Source: Vibrio sp. RE88 (GTDB taxonomy: Bacteria; Pseudomonadota; Gammaproteobacteria; Enterobacterales; Vibrionaceae). From it: a DNA stretch of 64,000 nt. Below are positions 1 through 8,196 of this stretch, one piece after another; position 1 is the stretch's first letter; each line of letters begins with the position of its first letter. A model generated the notes under the pieces. That model was not told where the DNA came from and searched no databases. It saw nothing but the letters and a program-made list of their open reading frames with translations. The stretch is from the NCBI RefSeq assembly GCF_013113835.1, contig NZ_VTYQ01000010.1, forward strand, positions 1-64,000, read 5' to 3'. The position numbers were made by a program, and so were the translations under genes.

Positions 1-62
1 ATTGGCAGAGCAGCGGATTCCAAATCCGCGTGTTGGGAGTTCGAATCTCTCCACCCCTGCCA
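1..62 (+). tRNA. tRNA-Trp (CCA anticodon), 5' end cut by the window
   Basis: The anticodon stem GCGGA/TCCGC encloses the loop TTCCAAA, so the anticodon is CCA (tryptophan). The T-arm with TTCGAAT and the encoded 3' CCA (60-62) are intact. Compared with E. coli tRNA-Trp about 14 nt of the 5' side (acceptor strand and start of the D-arm) lie before the window. Confidence 0.93.
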
Positions 63-69
63 TCTTCAA

Positions 70-98
70 GGCTCTAGTCGAAAGACTAGAGCCTTTTT
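70..98 (+). terminator. Rho-independent terminator after tRNA-Trp
   Basis: A 10-bp stem GGCTCTAGTC (70-79) / GACTAGAGCC (84-93) with a GAAA tetraloop is followed by five T (94-98). It begins 8 nt after the tRNA CCA end, so it closes the tRNA transcript. Confidence 0.9.
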
Positions 99-561
99 CA
101 TTTCTCAGATCATCATAGTTTCAATTGACAGAACGGTGGGCGTCATCGTTACCAACAGGGCGGGCCAGTTGTTGTAAATGCGAAAGAGATAATCCACCAT
201 CTTCAAAGATCAAACTAGGTGCTTCTTATGAAAGGCAGCATTGGATAGGGTGTCAGTCTTCCAAGTTCAAGAGCATTGAGCTTTCCTCTCTTATCGGATG
301 CTCTTTAGGACAACTCTTTACTCAAATACGTTTATAAAGACTGGCCTTATAGTCGGGATTCAAGTTATCACTAATAGCTAAGTATTGGCTGTTTCCGTGT
401 AGACTTCTTAATGCTGCTAACCTGCTCTCAAGCCCCCGTAGCGTTCATATCTTGTTGTAAAACATGCTGACTCAACTGTGTTTGAAAGAGTTCGGTATAA
501 CCAGAGAGCAGCCGGGTTTGATGCACTGAAAGCGAACCTCAGTGGGTTCGCTATTGGAAAC
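99..561. other. Non-coding stretch between tRNA-Trp and suhB terminator
   Basis: About 460 nt without a convincing gene. The only notable structure is a hairpin at 531-552 (AGCGAACC / GGTTCGCT, 6-nt loop) lacking a T-run, just before the suhB terminator. An open frame at 125-337 starts with TTG, has no clear ribosome-binding site and codes for a Ser/Cys-rich peptide I do not recognise, so it is not called. The stretch may hold decayed sequence behind the tRNA. Confidence 0.5.
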
Positions 562-589
562 AAAAAAGCCCGCTCAATAGAGCGGGCTT
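562..589 (-). terminator. Rho-independent terminator of suhB
   Basis: Stem AAGCCCGCTC (566-575) / GAGCGGGCTT (580-589), loop AATA. Read on the minus strand it is followed by a run of T (the A-run 562-567), 28 bp beyond the suhB stop. Confidence 0.88.
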
Positions 590-617
590 GATGATTCAGC
601 TGCGACGGAGCTTAATA

Positions 618-1421
618 TTATTTTAGTAATGCTTCATTGCCATTCTCACGAATGTGCTTAAGGATACCTTTTACACCGCGAGCACTTGAAGCTACAACAT
701 TACCTGATTTTACGTAGTCTGTACCGCCAGCAAAGTCAGTAACAATAGCACCTGCTTCACGAGCAATTAGCTCACCTGCAGCAATATCCCATGGTTTAAG
801 ACCAAGCTCAAAGAAACCATCTACACGGCTTGCAGCAAGGTAGCATAGGTCTAGAGCAGCAGAGCCAGTACGACGGAAGTCAGAACAATCAACGAATAGT
901 GCTGACATGATCTTAAAGTAAGACTCTGAATGCTGTTTTTGCTTGAATGGGAAGCCCGTTGCTAAAACGGTACCTTGTAGGTCTTTTACCTGCTTGACGC
1001 GAATACGAGCATTATTAAGCTGTGCGCCAGAACCTCGTTGAGCGGTGAAAAGCTCATTTAGCATTGGGTCGTATACACAAGCGACTTCTGTTTTGCCTTT
1101 GATGCGTACAGCAATAGACACAGAGAAATGAGGCAAACCTTTTACAAAGTTTGTAGTGCCATCCAGTGGGTCGATGATCCATTGTACTTCGTCATCTTTA
1201 CCTTGAAGAAGGCCTGACTCTTCACCAATTACAGTGTGATCAGGGTAAGAGGCTTTGATCGTATCGATGATGATAGCTTCTGCTTCTTTGTCTACGTTAG
1301 TAACGAAGTCATTGACGCCTTTTTGAGTCGATTCAATCTTCTCAGCATTTTCTAAAGATTTAGCAATATGGTTGCCTGCTTTTCGTGCAGCACGAATAGC
1401 AATATTAAGCATTGGATGCAT
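618..1421 (-). CDS. suhB: Inositol-1-monophosphatase SuhB
   Basis: A Mg-dependent phosphatase of the inositol monophosphatase family. In E. coli SuhB also joins the NusA/NusB/NusE rRNA antitermination complex. The 267-aa product has the usual length and the E. coli-like start MHPMLNIAIRAARKAG. Metal-site motifs are visible: EESG around residues 67-70, DPLDGTTN around 84-91, and WDIAAGE around 211-217. It is transcribed away from trmJ; the shared upstream interval of about 180 bp holds an IscR-like site. A strong terminator follows. Function is assigned from family similarity. Confidence 0.96.
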   Translation of the reverse strand: MHPMLNIAIRAARKAGNHIAKSLENAEKIESTQKGVNDFVTNVDKEAEAIIIDTIKASYPDHTVIGEESGLLQGKDDEVQWIIDPLDGTTNFVKGLPHFSVSIAVRIKGKTEVACVYDPMLNELFTAQRGSGAQLNNARIRVKQVKDLQGTVLATGFPFKQKQHSESYFKIMSALFVDCSDFRRTGSAALDLCYLAASRVDGFFELGLKPWDIAAGELIAREAGAIVTDFAGGTDYVKSGNVVASSARGVKGILKHIRENGNEALLK

Positions 1422-1530
1422 ACTAATTTCCCAACGGATGTTAAAGAACAGAAAAACGGGCGGCAGTATATCAGATAAACACCGAAATGGAAGTGGTTAT
1501 TTTTTGAACTTTTGGTTTTATTCCAGCAAA

Positions 1531-1555
1531 GGGTCTGACCATTTTACTCAGGTAT
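1531..1555 (+). promoter_or_regulatory. IscR type-1-like operator upstream of trmJ
   Basis: The 25-bp window matches the second iscR operator (2377-2401) at most positions: CTGACC, then TTTACTCAGGTAT in the right half. Only the outer left four bases (GGGT instead of ATAC) depart from the type-1 pattern ATAsyyGAC...GTCrrsTAT. It sits 45 bp before the trmJ start and 110 bp before the divergent suhB start. Binding is inferred, not shown. Confidence 0.55.
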
Positions 1556-1599
1556 ATGGTAATATCGCGCAGTTCGAAATTACGTCTTGGAAAACACCA

Positions 1600-2325
1600 A
1601 TGCTAAACAATGTCAAAGTTGTACTTGTTGGAACCTCTCACTCAGGAAATATTGGCTCGGCTGCACGAGCAATGAAGGTCATGGGGCTAACTAACTTAGT
1701 ACTTGTTGACCCACAGTGTGAGATAGATGAACAGGCAATAGCACTTGCTGCTGGCGCAGCAGACATTGTCCAGGCTGCATTGGTCGTCAACACGCTAAAT
1801 GATGCAGTGGCTGACTGTAGCCTTGTGGTTGGCTCAAGTGCGCGTTCACGTACTTTAGAATGGCCAATGCTAGAGCCCCGTGAATGTGGTAAGAAGTTTG
1901 TTGAGCAAGGAGCAACATCTCAGGTCGCGTTGGTGTTTGGCCGTGAGCGTACCGGCTTAACAAACGGAGAGCTTCAGACTTGCCACTATCATGTTTGCAT
2001 TCCTGCTAACCCAGAGTATAGCTCTCTTAACTTGGCAATGGCTGTCCAGACACTTAGCTACGAAGTTCGCATGGCTTACTTAGAAAAGCAGCAGAGCCAA
2101 TATCAGCCTAATGAAGTTGTAGAATATCCAAGACATAAAGAGTTGGAAATGTTCTTTTCGCACCTTGAAAAAGTGGCGACTGCGACCCAATTTATTAGCG
2201 ACGAGCAGCCTGGAAAAGTAATGAACAAGCTGCGTCGACTATTCAATAGAGCTAGGCCGGAAGCGCAAGAGCTGAATATACTGCGTGGTGTCTTGACCTC
2301 AATTGAGAAAAAAATTAATCAATAA
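1600..2325 (+). CDS. trmJ: tRNA (cytidine/uridine-2'-O-)-methyltransferase TrmJ
   Basis: SPOUT-class SAM-dependent enzyme that methylates the 2'-O of nucleotide 32 in several tRNAs. The 241-aa product starting at ATG 1600 (MLNNVKVVLVGTSHSGNIG) matches the length of E. coli TrmJ (246 aa). The knotted SAM site shows FGRERTGLTN (about 113-122) and SSLNLAMAVQ (about 141-150). The frame stays open upstream to 1372, but that extension overlaps suhB antisense and has no conserved character, so the shorter start is chosen. It lies directly before iscR, as in E. coli, and has an IscR-like site in its leader. Confidence 0.93.
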   Translation: MLNNVKVVLVGTSHSGNIGSAARAMKVMGLTNLVLVDPQCEIDEQAIALAAGAADIVQAALVVNTLNDAVADCSLVVGSSARSRTLEWPMLEPRECGKKFVEQGATSQVALVFGRERTGLTNGELQTCHYHVCIPANPEYSSLNLAMAVQTLSYEVRMAYLEKQQSQYQPNEVVEYPRHKELEMFFSHLEKVATATQFISDEQPGKVMNKLRRLFNRARPEAQELNILRGVLTSIEKKINQ

Positions 2326-2326
2326 A

Positions 2327-2351
2327 TTAACCATGAAGACAGCATGGTTAA
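2327..2351 (+). other. Hairpin between trmJ and iscR
   Basis: Inverted repeat TTAACCAT (2327-2334) / ATGGTTAA (2344-2351) with a 9-nt loop, immediately after the trmJ stop and touching the first IscR site. There is no clean T-run, so it is at most a weak terminator. Confidence 0.45.
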
Positions 2352-2376
2352 ATACCTGAGTAAAACAGTCAATTAA
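2352..2376 (+). promoter_or_regulatory. IscR type-1 operator, upstream copy
   Basis: Begins ATACCTGAGT, continues AAAACAGTCAATTA; it fits the 25-bp type-1 IscR pattern with a few departures at the right end. It abuts the second copy without a gap, the tandem arrangement known for autoregulated iscR promoters bound by [2Fe-2S]-IscR. Confidence 0.72.
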
Positions 2377-2401
2377 ATACTTGACCAATTTACTCAAGTA
2401 T
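2377..2401 (+). promoter_or_regulatory. IscR type-1 operator, downstream copy
   Basis: Begins ATACTTGACC and ends ACTCAAGTAT, a near-complete type-1 IscR site. It includes a TTGACC that could serve as a -35 element. It lies 42 bp before the iscR start and should give Fe-S-responsive autorepression of the isc operon. Confidence 0.82.
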
Positions 2402-2443
2402 GAAAAACTTCATACCACATAAACGATGTGGATATGGTGTTAT

Positions 2444-2950
2444 ATGAGACTTACATCTAAAGGAAGATACGCAGTTACAGCCATGTTAGATGTGGCTCTG
2501 CACTCACAACAAAACCCAGTACCTTTGGCGGATATCTCTGAACGCCAAGGCATTTCGCTTTCTTACTTGGAACAATTGTTTTCAAAGTTACGTAAAGCAG
2601 GGTTAGTTGCCAGCGTTCGTGGACCAGGTGGTGGTTACCGTCTGGGAGCTGATGCTAATACTATCGCTATCGGGACAGTGATTGCGGCTGTAGATGAATC
2701 CGTTGACGCAACAAAGTGCAATGGTAAAGGCGATTGTCAGGGTGGGACGCGTTGTTTGACGCATACACTTTGGCGTGATTTGAGCTCTCGCATCAGTGAC
2801 TTCTTGAACAATATCACTCTCGGTGAGTTGATGACGGATAACGAAGTCCTAGAAATTTCAGACCGACAAGATCTTGATCTTACGGTTAAACATGGGTTTT
2901 CTAACAAGAATTCTAACACCGCGCCCATCGGTGTAAATGTCCGCTCTTAA
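2444..2950 (+). CDS. iscR: Fe-S cluster-sensing regulator IscR
   Basis: Rrf2-family winged-helix repressor that carries a [2Fe-2S] cluster and tunes isc and other promoters to cluster supply. The 168-aa product from ATG 2444 (MRLTSKGRYAVTAML) has the three cluster cysteines at 92, 98 and 104 in a Cx5Cx5C pattern and the fourth ligand His107, the same numbering as E. coli. An in-frame ATG six codons upstream exists, but the conserved N-terminus starts at 2444. First gene of the isc operon; iscS follows after 29 bp. Two type-1 operators precede it. Confidence 0.96.
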   Translation: MRLTSKGRYAVTAMLDVALHSQQNPVPLADISERQGISLSYLEQLFSKLRKAGLVASVRGPGGGYRLGADANTIAIGTVIAAVDESVDATKCNGKGDCQGGTRCLTHTLWRDLSSRISDFLNNITLGELMTDNEVLEISDRQDLDLTVKHGFSNKNSNTAPIGVNVRS

Positions 2951-2979
2951 GCGGTTTGCCTGTTACATTGGAGTAGAGA

Positions 2980-4194
2980 ATGAAACTGCCTATTTATCTA
3001 GATTACTCAGCGACTTGTCCTGTAGACCCTCGTGTAGCTGAAAAAATGGTCCAGTACATGACAATGGACGGTACGTTTGGCAACCCAGCATCGCGTTCAC
3101 ATCGATATGGTTGGCAGGCAGAAGAAGCAGTTGATACTGCTCGTGAGCAAATTGCTGATCTACTGAATGCCGACCCTCGCGAAATCGTCTTCACTTCTGG
3201 CGCGACAGAATCAGATAACCTAGCTATCAAAGGCGCAGCTCATTTCTATTCTAAGAAAGGTAAACACGTTATTACGTGTAAAACTGAGCACAAAGCGGTT
3301 CTTGACCCATGTCGCCAACTAGAGCGTGAAGGTTTTGAGGTAACTTACCTTGAGCCAGAATCTAACGGTTTGATTGATCTCAAGAAGCTTGAAGCGGCAA
3401 TGCGTGAAGATACCGTGTTGGTTTCGATCATGCACGTGAACAACGAAATTGGCGTGATTCAGGATATCTCTTCTATTGGTGAACTTTGCCGTGAACGCAA
3501 AGTCGTTTTCCACGTTGATGCCGCACAGTCTGCAGGTAAGTTACCAATCGATGTGAAGGAAATGAAAGTAGACCTTATCTCACTGTCTGCGCATAAAGTT
3601 TATGGCCCTAAAGGTATCGGTGCACTATATGTTCGTCGTAAGCCACGTATCCGCCTAGAAGCGCAAATGCACGGTGGCGGTCATGAGCGTGGTTTCCGTT
3701 CAGGTACACTAGCTACTCACCAGATTGTTGGTATGGGTGAAGCATTCCGTATTGCTAAAGAAGACATGCAAAAAGACTACGATCATGCGATGGCATTACG
3801 TAATCGTCTATTTGATGGTGTTAAGGATCTTGAAGCTGTCACAGTAAACGGTTCATTTGAACAGCGTGTACCGCATAACCTAAATATTAGCTTCGCTTTC
3901 GTAGAAGGTGAATCATTGCTGATGTCTCTTAAAGATCTTGCGGTTTCTTCTGGTAGTGCTTGTACTTCTGCAAGTCTTGAGCCTTCGTATGTTCTTCGTG
4001 CGTTAGGTTTGGACGATGAACTGGCACACAGCTCTGTTCGATTCTCATTCGGTCGTTTTACATCTGAAGAAGAAGTAGATTACGCAATTGAACAAATCCG
4101 CGTAGCGGTTACTAAGCTGCGCGACATGTCTCCTCTATGGGATATGTATAAAGAGGGAGTGGATTTAAGCACAGTTGAGTGGGCTCACCACTAA
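2980..4194 (+). CDS. iscS: Cysteine desulfurase IscS
   Basis: PLP-dependent enzyme converting cysteine to alanine and passing persulfide sulfur to IscU, and to tRNA thiolation and other acceptors. 404 aa, the normal length. The PLP lysine is in SAHK (K206) and the mobile-loop catalytic cysteine is in SSGSACTSAS (C328), both at E. coli positions. A GGAG ribosome site (gagtagag/ggag) precedes ATG 2980. It follows iscR and is followed by iscU after 51 bp. Confidence 0.97.
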   Translation: MKLPIYLDYSATCPVDPRVAEKMVQYMTMDGTFGNPASRSHRYGWQAEEAVDTAREQIADLLNADPREIVFTSGATESDNLAIKGAAHFYSKKGKHVITCKTEHKAVLDPCRQLEREGFEVTYLEPESNGLIDLKKLEAAMREDTVLVSIMHVNNEIGVIQDISSIGELCRERKVVFHVDAAQSAGKLPIDVKEMKVDLISLSAHKVYGPKGIGALYVRRKPRIRLEAQMHGGGHERGFRSGTLATHQIVGMGEAFRIAKEDMQKDYDHAMALRNRLFDGVKDLEAVTVNGSFEQRVPHNLNISFAFVEGESLLMSLKDLAVSSGSACTSASLEPSYVLRALGLDDELAHSSVRFSFGRFTSEEEVDYAIEQIRVAVTKLRDMSPLWDMYKEGVDLSTVEWAHH

Positions 4195-4245
4195 TCACTG
4201 GCTAACGCTCCAAGGATAGTAATAGAGGATTCGAGGTAAATAATC

Positions 4246-4629
4246 ATGGCATATAGCGAAAAAGTAATTGATCACTACGAGAACCCACGTAACGTTGGTT
4301 CGTTCGATAAAGAAGACCCAGCGGTAGGCAGCGGCATGGTTGGCGCGCCGGCTTGTGGTGACGTAATGAAGCTTCAAATCAAAGTAACACCGGAAGGGAT
4401 TATTGAAGATGCGAAGTTCAAAACTTACGGTTGTGGTAGTGCGATCGCATCGAGCTCACTGGTTACTGAGTGGGTAAAAGGTAAGAGTATTGATGAAGCA
4501 GCGGCAATCAAGAATGCAGAGATTGCTGAAGAACTTGAGTTGCCTCCAGTGAAGGTACACTGCTCAATTCTTGCTGAAGATGCAATCAAAGCAGCTGTTG
4601 CTGACTACAAGAAAAAACACCAAGAATAA
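4246..4629 (+). CDS. iscU: Fe-S cluster scaffold IscU
   Basis: Scaffold on which [2Fe-2S] and [4Fe-4S] clusters are built from IscS sulfur. The 127-aa protein has the three ligand cysteines C37, C63 and C106, the cluster-release aspartate D39, and the LPPVK motif (99-103) recognised by HscA. AGAGG-type ribosome site upstream. Middle of the isc operon. Confidence 0.97.
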   Translation: MAYSEKVIDHYENPRNVGSFDKEDPAVGSGMVGAPACGDVMKLQIKVTPEGIIEDAKFKTYGCGSAIASSSLVTEWVKGKSIDEAAAIKNAEIAEELELPPVKVHCSILAEDAIKAAVADYKKKHQE

Positions 4630-4696
4630 GTAATCTGTATATAATGGGAGCCTAAAGCTCCCATTCCGTTCGCCAATCAATAAACTAAGGTGCAGT

Positions 4697-5020
4697 ATGG
4701 CCATCACAATGACAGAAACCGCGGCAAGTCGCGTTAGAACATTCCTTGAAAACCGAGGTAAAGGGATCGGTTTGCGTTTGGGTGTGAAAACGACAGGCTG
4801 TTCTGGAATGGCTTATGTTCTTGAGTTTGTTGACGAGCTTAACGAAGAAGACTCAGTATTCGAGCATTCAGGCGTCAAGGTCATTATTGACCAAAAGAGC
4901 CTTGCGTATTTAGATGGCACTGAGCTTGACTACGTTAAAGAAGGGTTGAATGAGGGTTTTGAATTCAACAACCCAAATGCTAAAAGTGAATGTGGTTGTG
5001 GTGAAAGCTTCAACGTATAA
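4697..5020 (+). CDS. iscA: A-type Fe-S carrier IscA
   Basis: Carrier of the HesB/IscA family that moves clusters or iron to client apoproteins. 107 aa, with the three conserved cysteines C35, C99 and C101 (CGCGES at the C-terminus). It is separated by 67 bp from iscU and 55 bp from hscB. Both gaps contain inverted-repeat sequence (for example GGGAGC...GCTCCC after iscU, GCCTGCAGGCATCGCTTGCAGG after iscA) that may tune transcript stability. Confidence 0.96.
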   Translation: MAITMTETAASRVRTFLENRGKGIGLRLGVKTTGCSGMAYVLEFVDELNEEDSVFEHSGVKVIIDQKSLAYLDGTELDYVKEGLNEGFEFNNPNAKSECGCGESFNV

Positions 5021-5075
5021 TTGATAGCGCCTGCAGGCATCGCTTGCAGGTAGATTACCAAGGACCGAATTCTCC

Positions 5076-5591
5076 ATGAATTACTTTGAATTATTTGGGC
5101 TACCAAGTCAGTTTCAGCTGGATGGTAGCCTTCTTTCTTCACAATTCCGTGAACTTCAAAAACGCTTCCATCCAGATAACTTTGCCAGCGCTTCGGAGCG
5201 AGACCGTCTTATGGCGGTTCAGAAAGCTTCGGAAATCAACGATGCTTATCAAGTCTTAAAAAAACCTCTGTCTCGTGCTGAGTATATGCTGGCAGAAAAC
5301 GGCGTTGATATTCGTGGTGAACAGCAAACCATGAGCGATCCTATGTTCCTAATGGAACAGATGGAATTACGTGAAGAACTTGAGGACATTCCATCTAGTT
5401 CAGATCCAGAAGACGCACTATTCGATTTTGACAGCAAGGTGAGCAAAATGTACAAGCAGCACCTGAAATCGGTAGAGCAGGAACTGAATGATGGCCTCTG
5501 GCAACAAGCGGCTGAGCGTGTACGTAAACTCAAATTCATCGCCAAATTAAAAAATGAAATCGAGCTAGTGGAAGAGAAACTCCTCGGCTAG
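5076..5591 (+). CDS. hscB: J-type co-chaperone HscB
   Basis: Delivers IscU to HscA and stimulates its ATPase. The 171-aa product has an N-terminal J domain with the HPD signature at 32-34 and a C-terminal helical region (about 85-171) that in the family binds IscU. An AAGGA ribosome site precedes the ATG. hscA follows after 19 bp. Confidence 0.96.
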   Translation: MNYFELFGLPSQFQLDGSLLSSQFRELQKRFHPDNFASASERDRLMAVQKASEINDAYQVLKKPLSRAEYMLAENGVDIRGEQQTMSDPMFLMEQMELREELEDIPSSSDPEDALFDFDSKVSKMYKQHLKSVEQELNDGLWQQAAERVRKLKFIAKLKNEIELVEEKLLG

Positions 5592-5610
5592 TTAAAGATA
5601 AGGACCAACC

Positions 5611-7464
5611 ATGGCACTACTTCAAATTGCAGAACCGGGTCAAAGCTCTGCACCCCATGAGCATAAACTGGCAGCTGGTATCGATCTCGGTACAACGAAC
5701 TCATTGGTAGCTTCTGTTCGCAGCGGAGATGCAGCGACATTGAAAGACGATCAAGGACGCAGTATCTTGCCATCGATAGTCAATTATGCTGGTGAACAAC
5801 CTGAAGTAGGTTATGAAGCTAAAGCACTGGCGGAAACTGATCCGCAAAACACCATTATTTCAGTGAAACGACTAATTGGTCGTTCATTGAGTGACATTCA
5901 GACTCGTTACCCAAATCTACCTTATCAATTTAAAGCGAGCGATAATGGTTTGCCGGTACTTCAAACAGCAGCTGGTGACAAAAACCCGATTGAAGTTTCA
6001 GCAGAAATTCTCAAATCGTTGGGTAAGCGCGCCGAACAAACACTGGGCGGAGAACTGGCTGGTGTGGTGATTACTGTGCCTGCGTATTTTGATGATGCTC
6101 AGCGTGCAGGTACAAAAGATGCGGCTAAACTGGCTGGTCTTCATGTTCTGCGCCTATTAAACGAGCCGACTGCGGCAGCGATTGCTTACGGTCTAGACTC
6201 AGGCCAAGAAGGCACTATCGCAGTTTACGATCTCGGTGGTGGTACGTTTGACATCTCTATTCTTCGATTATCTAAAGGTGTCTTCGAAGTTCTGGCGACT
6301 GGTGGTGATTCGGCATTAGGCGGAGATGACTTTGATCATCTTCTAGCCGAGTTCCTGATTGAAAAAGCAGGGATCCAAACGGATCTAACCGCGGAGCAGA
6401 ATCGCATTGTGTTAAATGTCGCCACAGAGACCAAAATTGCATTTTCACAACAAGATAATGTCGACGTTGAGGTGCTTGGTTGGACTGGCTCTGTATCCCG
6501 TGAAGAGTTTGAATCTTTAATTCGTCCACTGGTGAAAAAGACGCTGATGTCTTGTCGCCGCGCACTAAAAGATGCCGAAGTAGATACGGATGACGTGCTT
6601 GAAGTGGTGATGGTCGGTGGTTCGACTCGTACACTGCTGGTACGTGAAATGGTCGGTGACTTTTTTGGCCGTACGCCACTAACAAGCATTAACCCTGATG
6701 AAGTGGTAGCGATTGGTGCGGGCATTCAGGCTGACATTCTCGCTGGTAATAAGCCAGACTCTGAAATGTTACTTCTTGATGTGATTCCACTGTCTCTAGG
6801 TATTGAAACCATGGGTGGATTGGTCGAGAAAATTGTTCCACGCAATACCACGATACCGGTTGCTCGAGCGCAAGAATTTACCACATTTAAAGATGGTCAG
6901 ACTGCAATGAGTGTTCACGTTGTTCAAGGCGAGCGTGAAATGGTCGATGACTGCCGTTCGTTGGCGCGTTTCTCATTGAAAGGCATTCCTCCAATGGCCG
7001 CTGGTGCTGCTCATATTCGCGTGACTTACCAAGTTGATGCCGATGGCCTTCTTTCGGTCACAGCAATGGAAAAGAGCACCGGTGTTCAGTCCGAAATACA
7101 AGTTAAACCGTCTTATGGCTTGAGCGACGACGAAGTGGCAAATATGCTGCGTGACTCAATGACGTATGCGAAAGACGACATGATGGCTCGTGCACTGGCT
7201 GAGCAGCGAGTGGAAGCTGATCGTGTCATTGAAGGATTACTTGCTGCAATGCAAGCAGACGGTGATGACTTACTGTCTGAAGCGGAAAGAGAGGCCCTGA
7301 TTAAATCGATTGAATCATTGATCGAACTGCGCAATGGCGACAGTGCGGATGCCATTGAACAGGGAATCAAAGACACTGATAAAGCGAGCCAGGATTTTGC
7401 TTCGCGCCGTATGGATAAATCGATTCGAGCTGCACTGTCAGGTCAATCGGTAGATGATATTTAA
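5611..7464 (+). CDS. hscA: Hsp70-class chaperone HscA
   Basis: Specialised Hsp70 that binds the LPPVK motif of IscU and uses ATP to promote cluster transfer. 617 aa. The actin-like ATPase domain shows IDLGTTNSLVA (about 24-34), the phosphate-2 motif VYDLGGGTFD and the adenosine motif VVMVGGSTR; the substrate-binding domain fills the C-terminal third. It is slightly shorter than DnaK and lacks its charged C-terminal tail, typical for HscA. Thirteen bases separate it from fdx. Confidence 0.97.
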   Translation: MALLQIAEPGQSSAPHEHKLAAGIDLGTTNSLVASVRSGDAATLKDDQGRSILPSIVNYAGEQPEVGYEAKALAETDPQNTIISVKRLIGRSLSDIQTRYPNLPYQFKASDNGLPVLQTAAGDKNPIEVSAEILKSLGKRAEQTLGGELAGVVITVPAYFDDAQRAGTKDAAKLAGLHVLRLLNEPTAAAIAYGLDSGQEGTIAVYDLGGGTFDISILRLSKGVFEVLATGGDSALGGDDFDHLLAEFLIEKAGIQTDLTAEQNRIVLNVATETKIAFSQQDNVDVEVLGWTGSVSREEFESLIRPLVKKTLMSCRRALKDAEVDTDDVLEVVMVGGSTRTLLVREMVGDFFGRTPLTSINPDEVVAIGAGIQADILAGNKPDSEMLLLDVIPLSLGIETMGGLVEKIVPRNTTIPVARAQEFTTFKDGQTAMSVHVVQGEREMVDDCRSLARFSLKGIPPMAAGAAHIRVTYQVDADGLLSVTAMEKSTGVQSEIQVKPSYGLSDDEVANMLRDSMTYAKDDMMARALAEQRVEADRVIEGLLAAMQADGDDLLSEAEREALIKSIESLIELRNGDSADAIEQGIKDTDKASQDFASRRMDKSIRAALSGQSVDDI

Positions 7465-7477
7465 GAGATAAGAAGTT

Positions 7478-7816
7478 ATGCCTAAGATTATAGTATTACC
7501 ACACGAAGATTTATGCCCAGAAGGTGCGGTACTAGAAGCAGATACTGGTGAAACTGTACTGGATGTGGCGTTGAAAAATGGTATCGGTATCGAGCATGCG
7601 TGTGAAAAGTCATGTGCGTGTACTACCTGTCACATTGTGGTTCGTGAAGGCTTTGACTCTTTGGAAGAGAGTGACGAGTTGGAAGACGACATGCTGGATA
7701 AAGCATGGGGCTTAGAGCCTGAATCACGATTGGGTTGTCAGGCTAAAGTTACGGACGAAGACTTGGTGGTTGAGATTCCTAAGTACACATTGAATCACGC
7801 GTCAGAAGATCACTAA
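7478..7816 (+). CDS. fdx: [2Fe-2S] ferredoxin Fdx of the ISC system
   Basis: Adrenodoxin-type electron carrier supplying electrons to cluster assembly. 112 aa with the ligand cysteines C42, C48, C51 and C87 and the extra C46 typical for ISC ferredoxins. It sits between hscA and iscX as in E. coli. Confidence 0.96.
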   Translation: MPKIIVLPHEDLCPEGAVLEADTGETVLDVALKNGIGIEHACEKSCACTTCHIVVREGFDSLEESDELEDDMLDKAWGLEPESRLGCQAKVTDEDLVVEIPKYTLNHASEDH

Positions 7817-7839
7817 TCTCTCATATAGGAAGTGTAATC

Positions 7840-8034
7840 ATGAAATGGACAGACTCACGAGACATCGCGATTGAGCTTTGTGACAAATTCCCGGAAGTGG
7901 ATCCAAAGACAGTACGTTTCACCGATCTTCATCAGTGGATTCTAGAGCTGGAAGATTTTGAAGACGAACCTAACCGTTCGAATGAAAAAATTCTTGAGGC
8001 CGTGATTCTGTGCTGGATGGATGAAATGGATTAG
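7840..8034 (+). CDS. iscX: ISC accessory protein IscX
   Basis: Small acidic protein (64 aa) that in E. coli binds IscS and modulates desulfurase activity, possibly as an iron-dependent regulator. MKWTDSRDIAIEL at the start and the C-terminal CWMDEMD are characteristic. AGGAAG ribosome site upstream. It ends the isc operon and is followed by a terminator. Confidence 0.95.
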   Translation: MKWTDSRDIAIELCDKFPEVDPKTVRFTDLHQWILELEDFEDEPNRSNEKILEAVILCWMDEMD

Positions 8035-8080
8035 AACTGACCGGAAAAGTCTTTCTAGTTAACAAATTTTACTAAAAATA

Positions 8081-8104
8081 ACGGGCCTTAGTGCCCGTTT
8101 TTTT
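8081..8104 (+). terminator. Rho-independent terminator of the isc operon
   Basis: Stem ACGGGC / GCCCGT with a 6-nt loop, then seven T. It closes the operon 46 bp after iscX. Confidence 0.87.
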
Positions 8105-8110
8105 ATCAAA

Positions 8111-8141
8111 TTGACATTTTAACCCTACAAAATGCTAACAT
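8111..8141 (+). promoter_or_regulatory. Probable pepB promoter
   Basis: TTGACA (8111-8116) and TAACAT (8136-8141) preceded by TG, an extended -10; the 19-bp spacer is a little long. It lies just after the isc terminator and gives a leader of about 50 nt to pepB. Confidence 0.5.
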
Positions 8142-8196
8142 CCGAACGTTAAGCTAAATGGCGTAGACAGCGCTAATTAAAAGACAAGGAGAAACC

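Noticed and set aside
125..337. 70-codon frame after the tRNA terminator
   Set aside because: TTG start, no clear ribosome site, no domain or recognisable composition; treated as chance.
1372..1599. Upstream extension of trmJ
   Set aside because: It runs antisense into suhB and through the IscR-like site; the conserved N-terminus starts at 1600.
6272..6725. Overlapping minus-strand frames of 137 and 129 codons in hscA
   Set aside because: Shadows caused by codon bias of hscA.
8068..8078. TTTTACTAAAA near the isc terminator, like an EbgR half site
   Set aside because: Single half site at the end of an Fe-S operon; most likely chance in AT-rich sequence.
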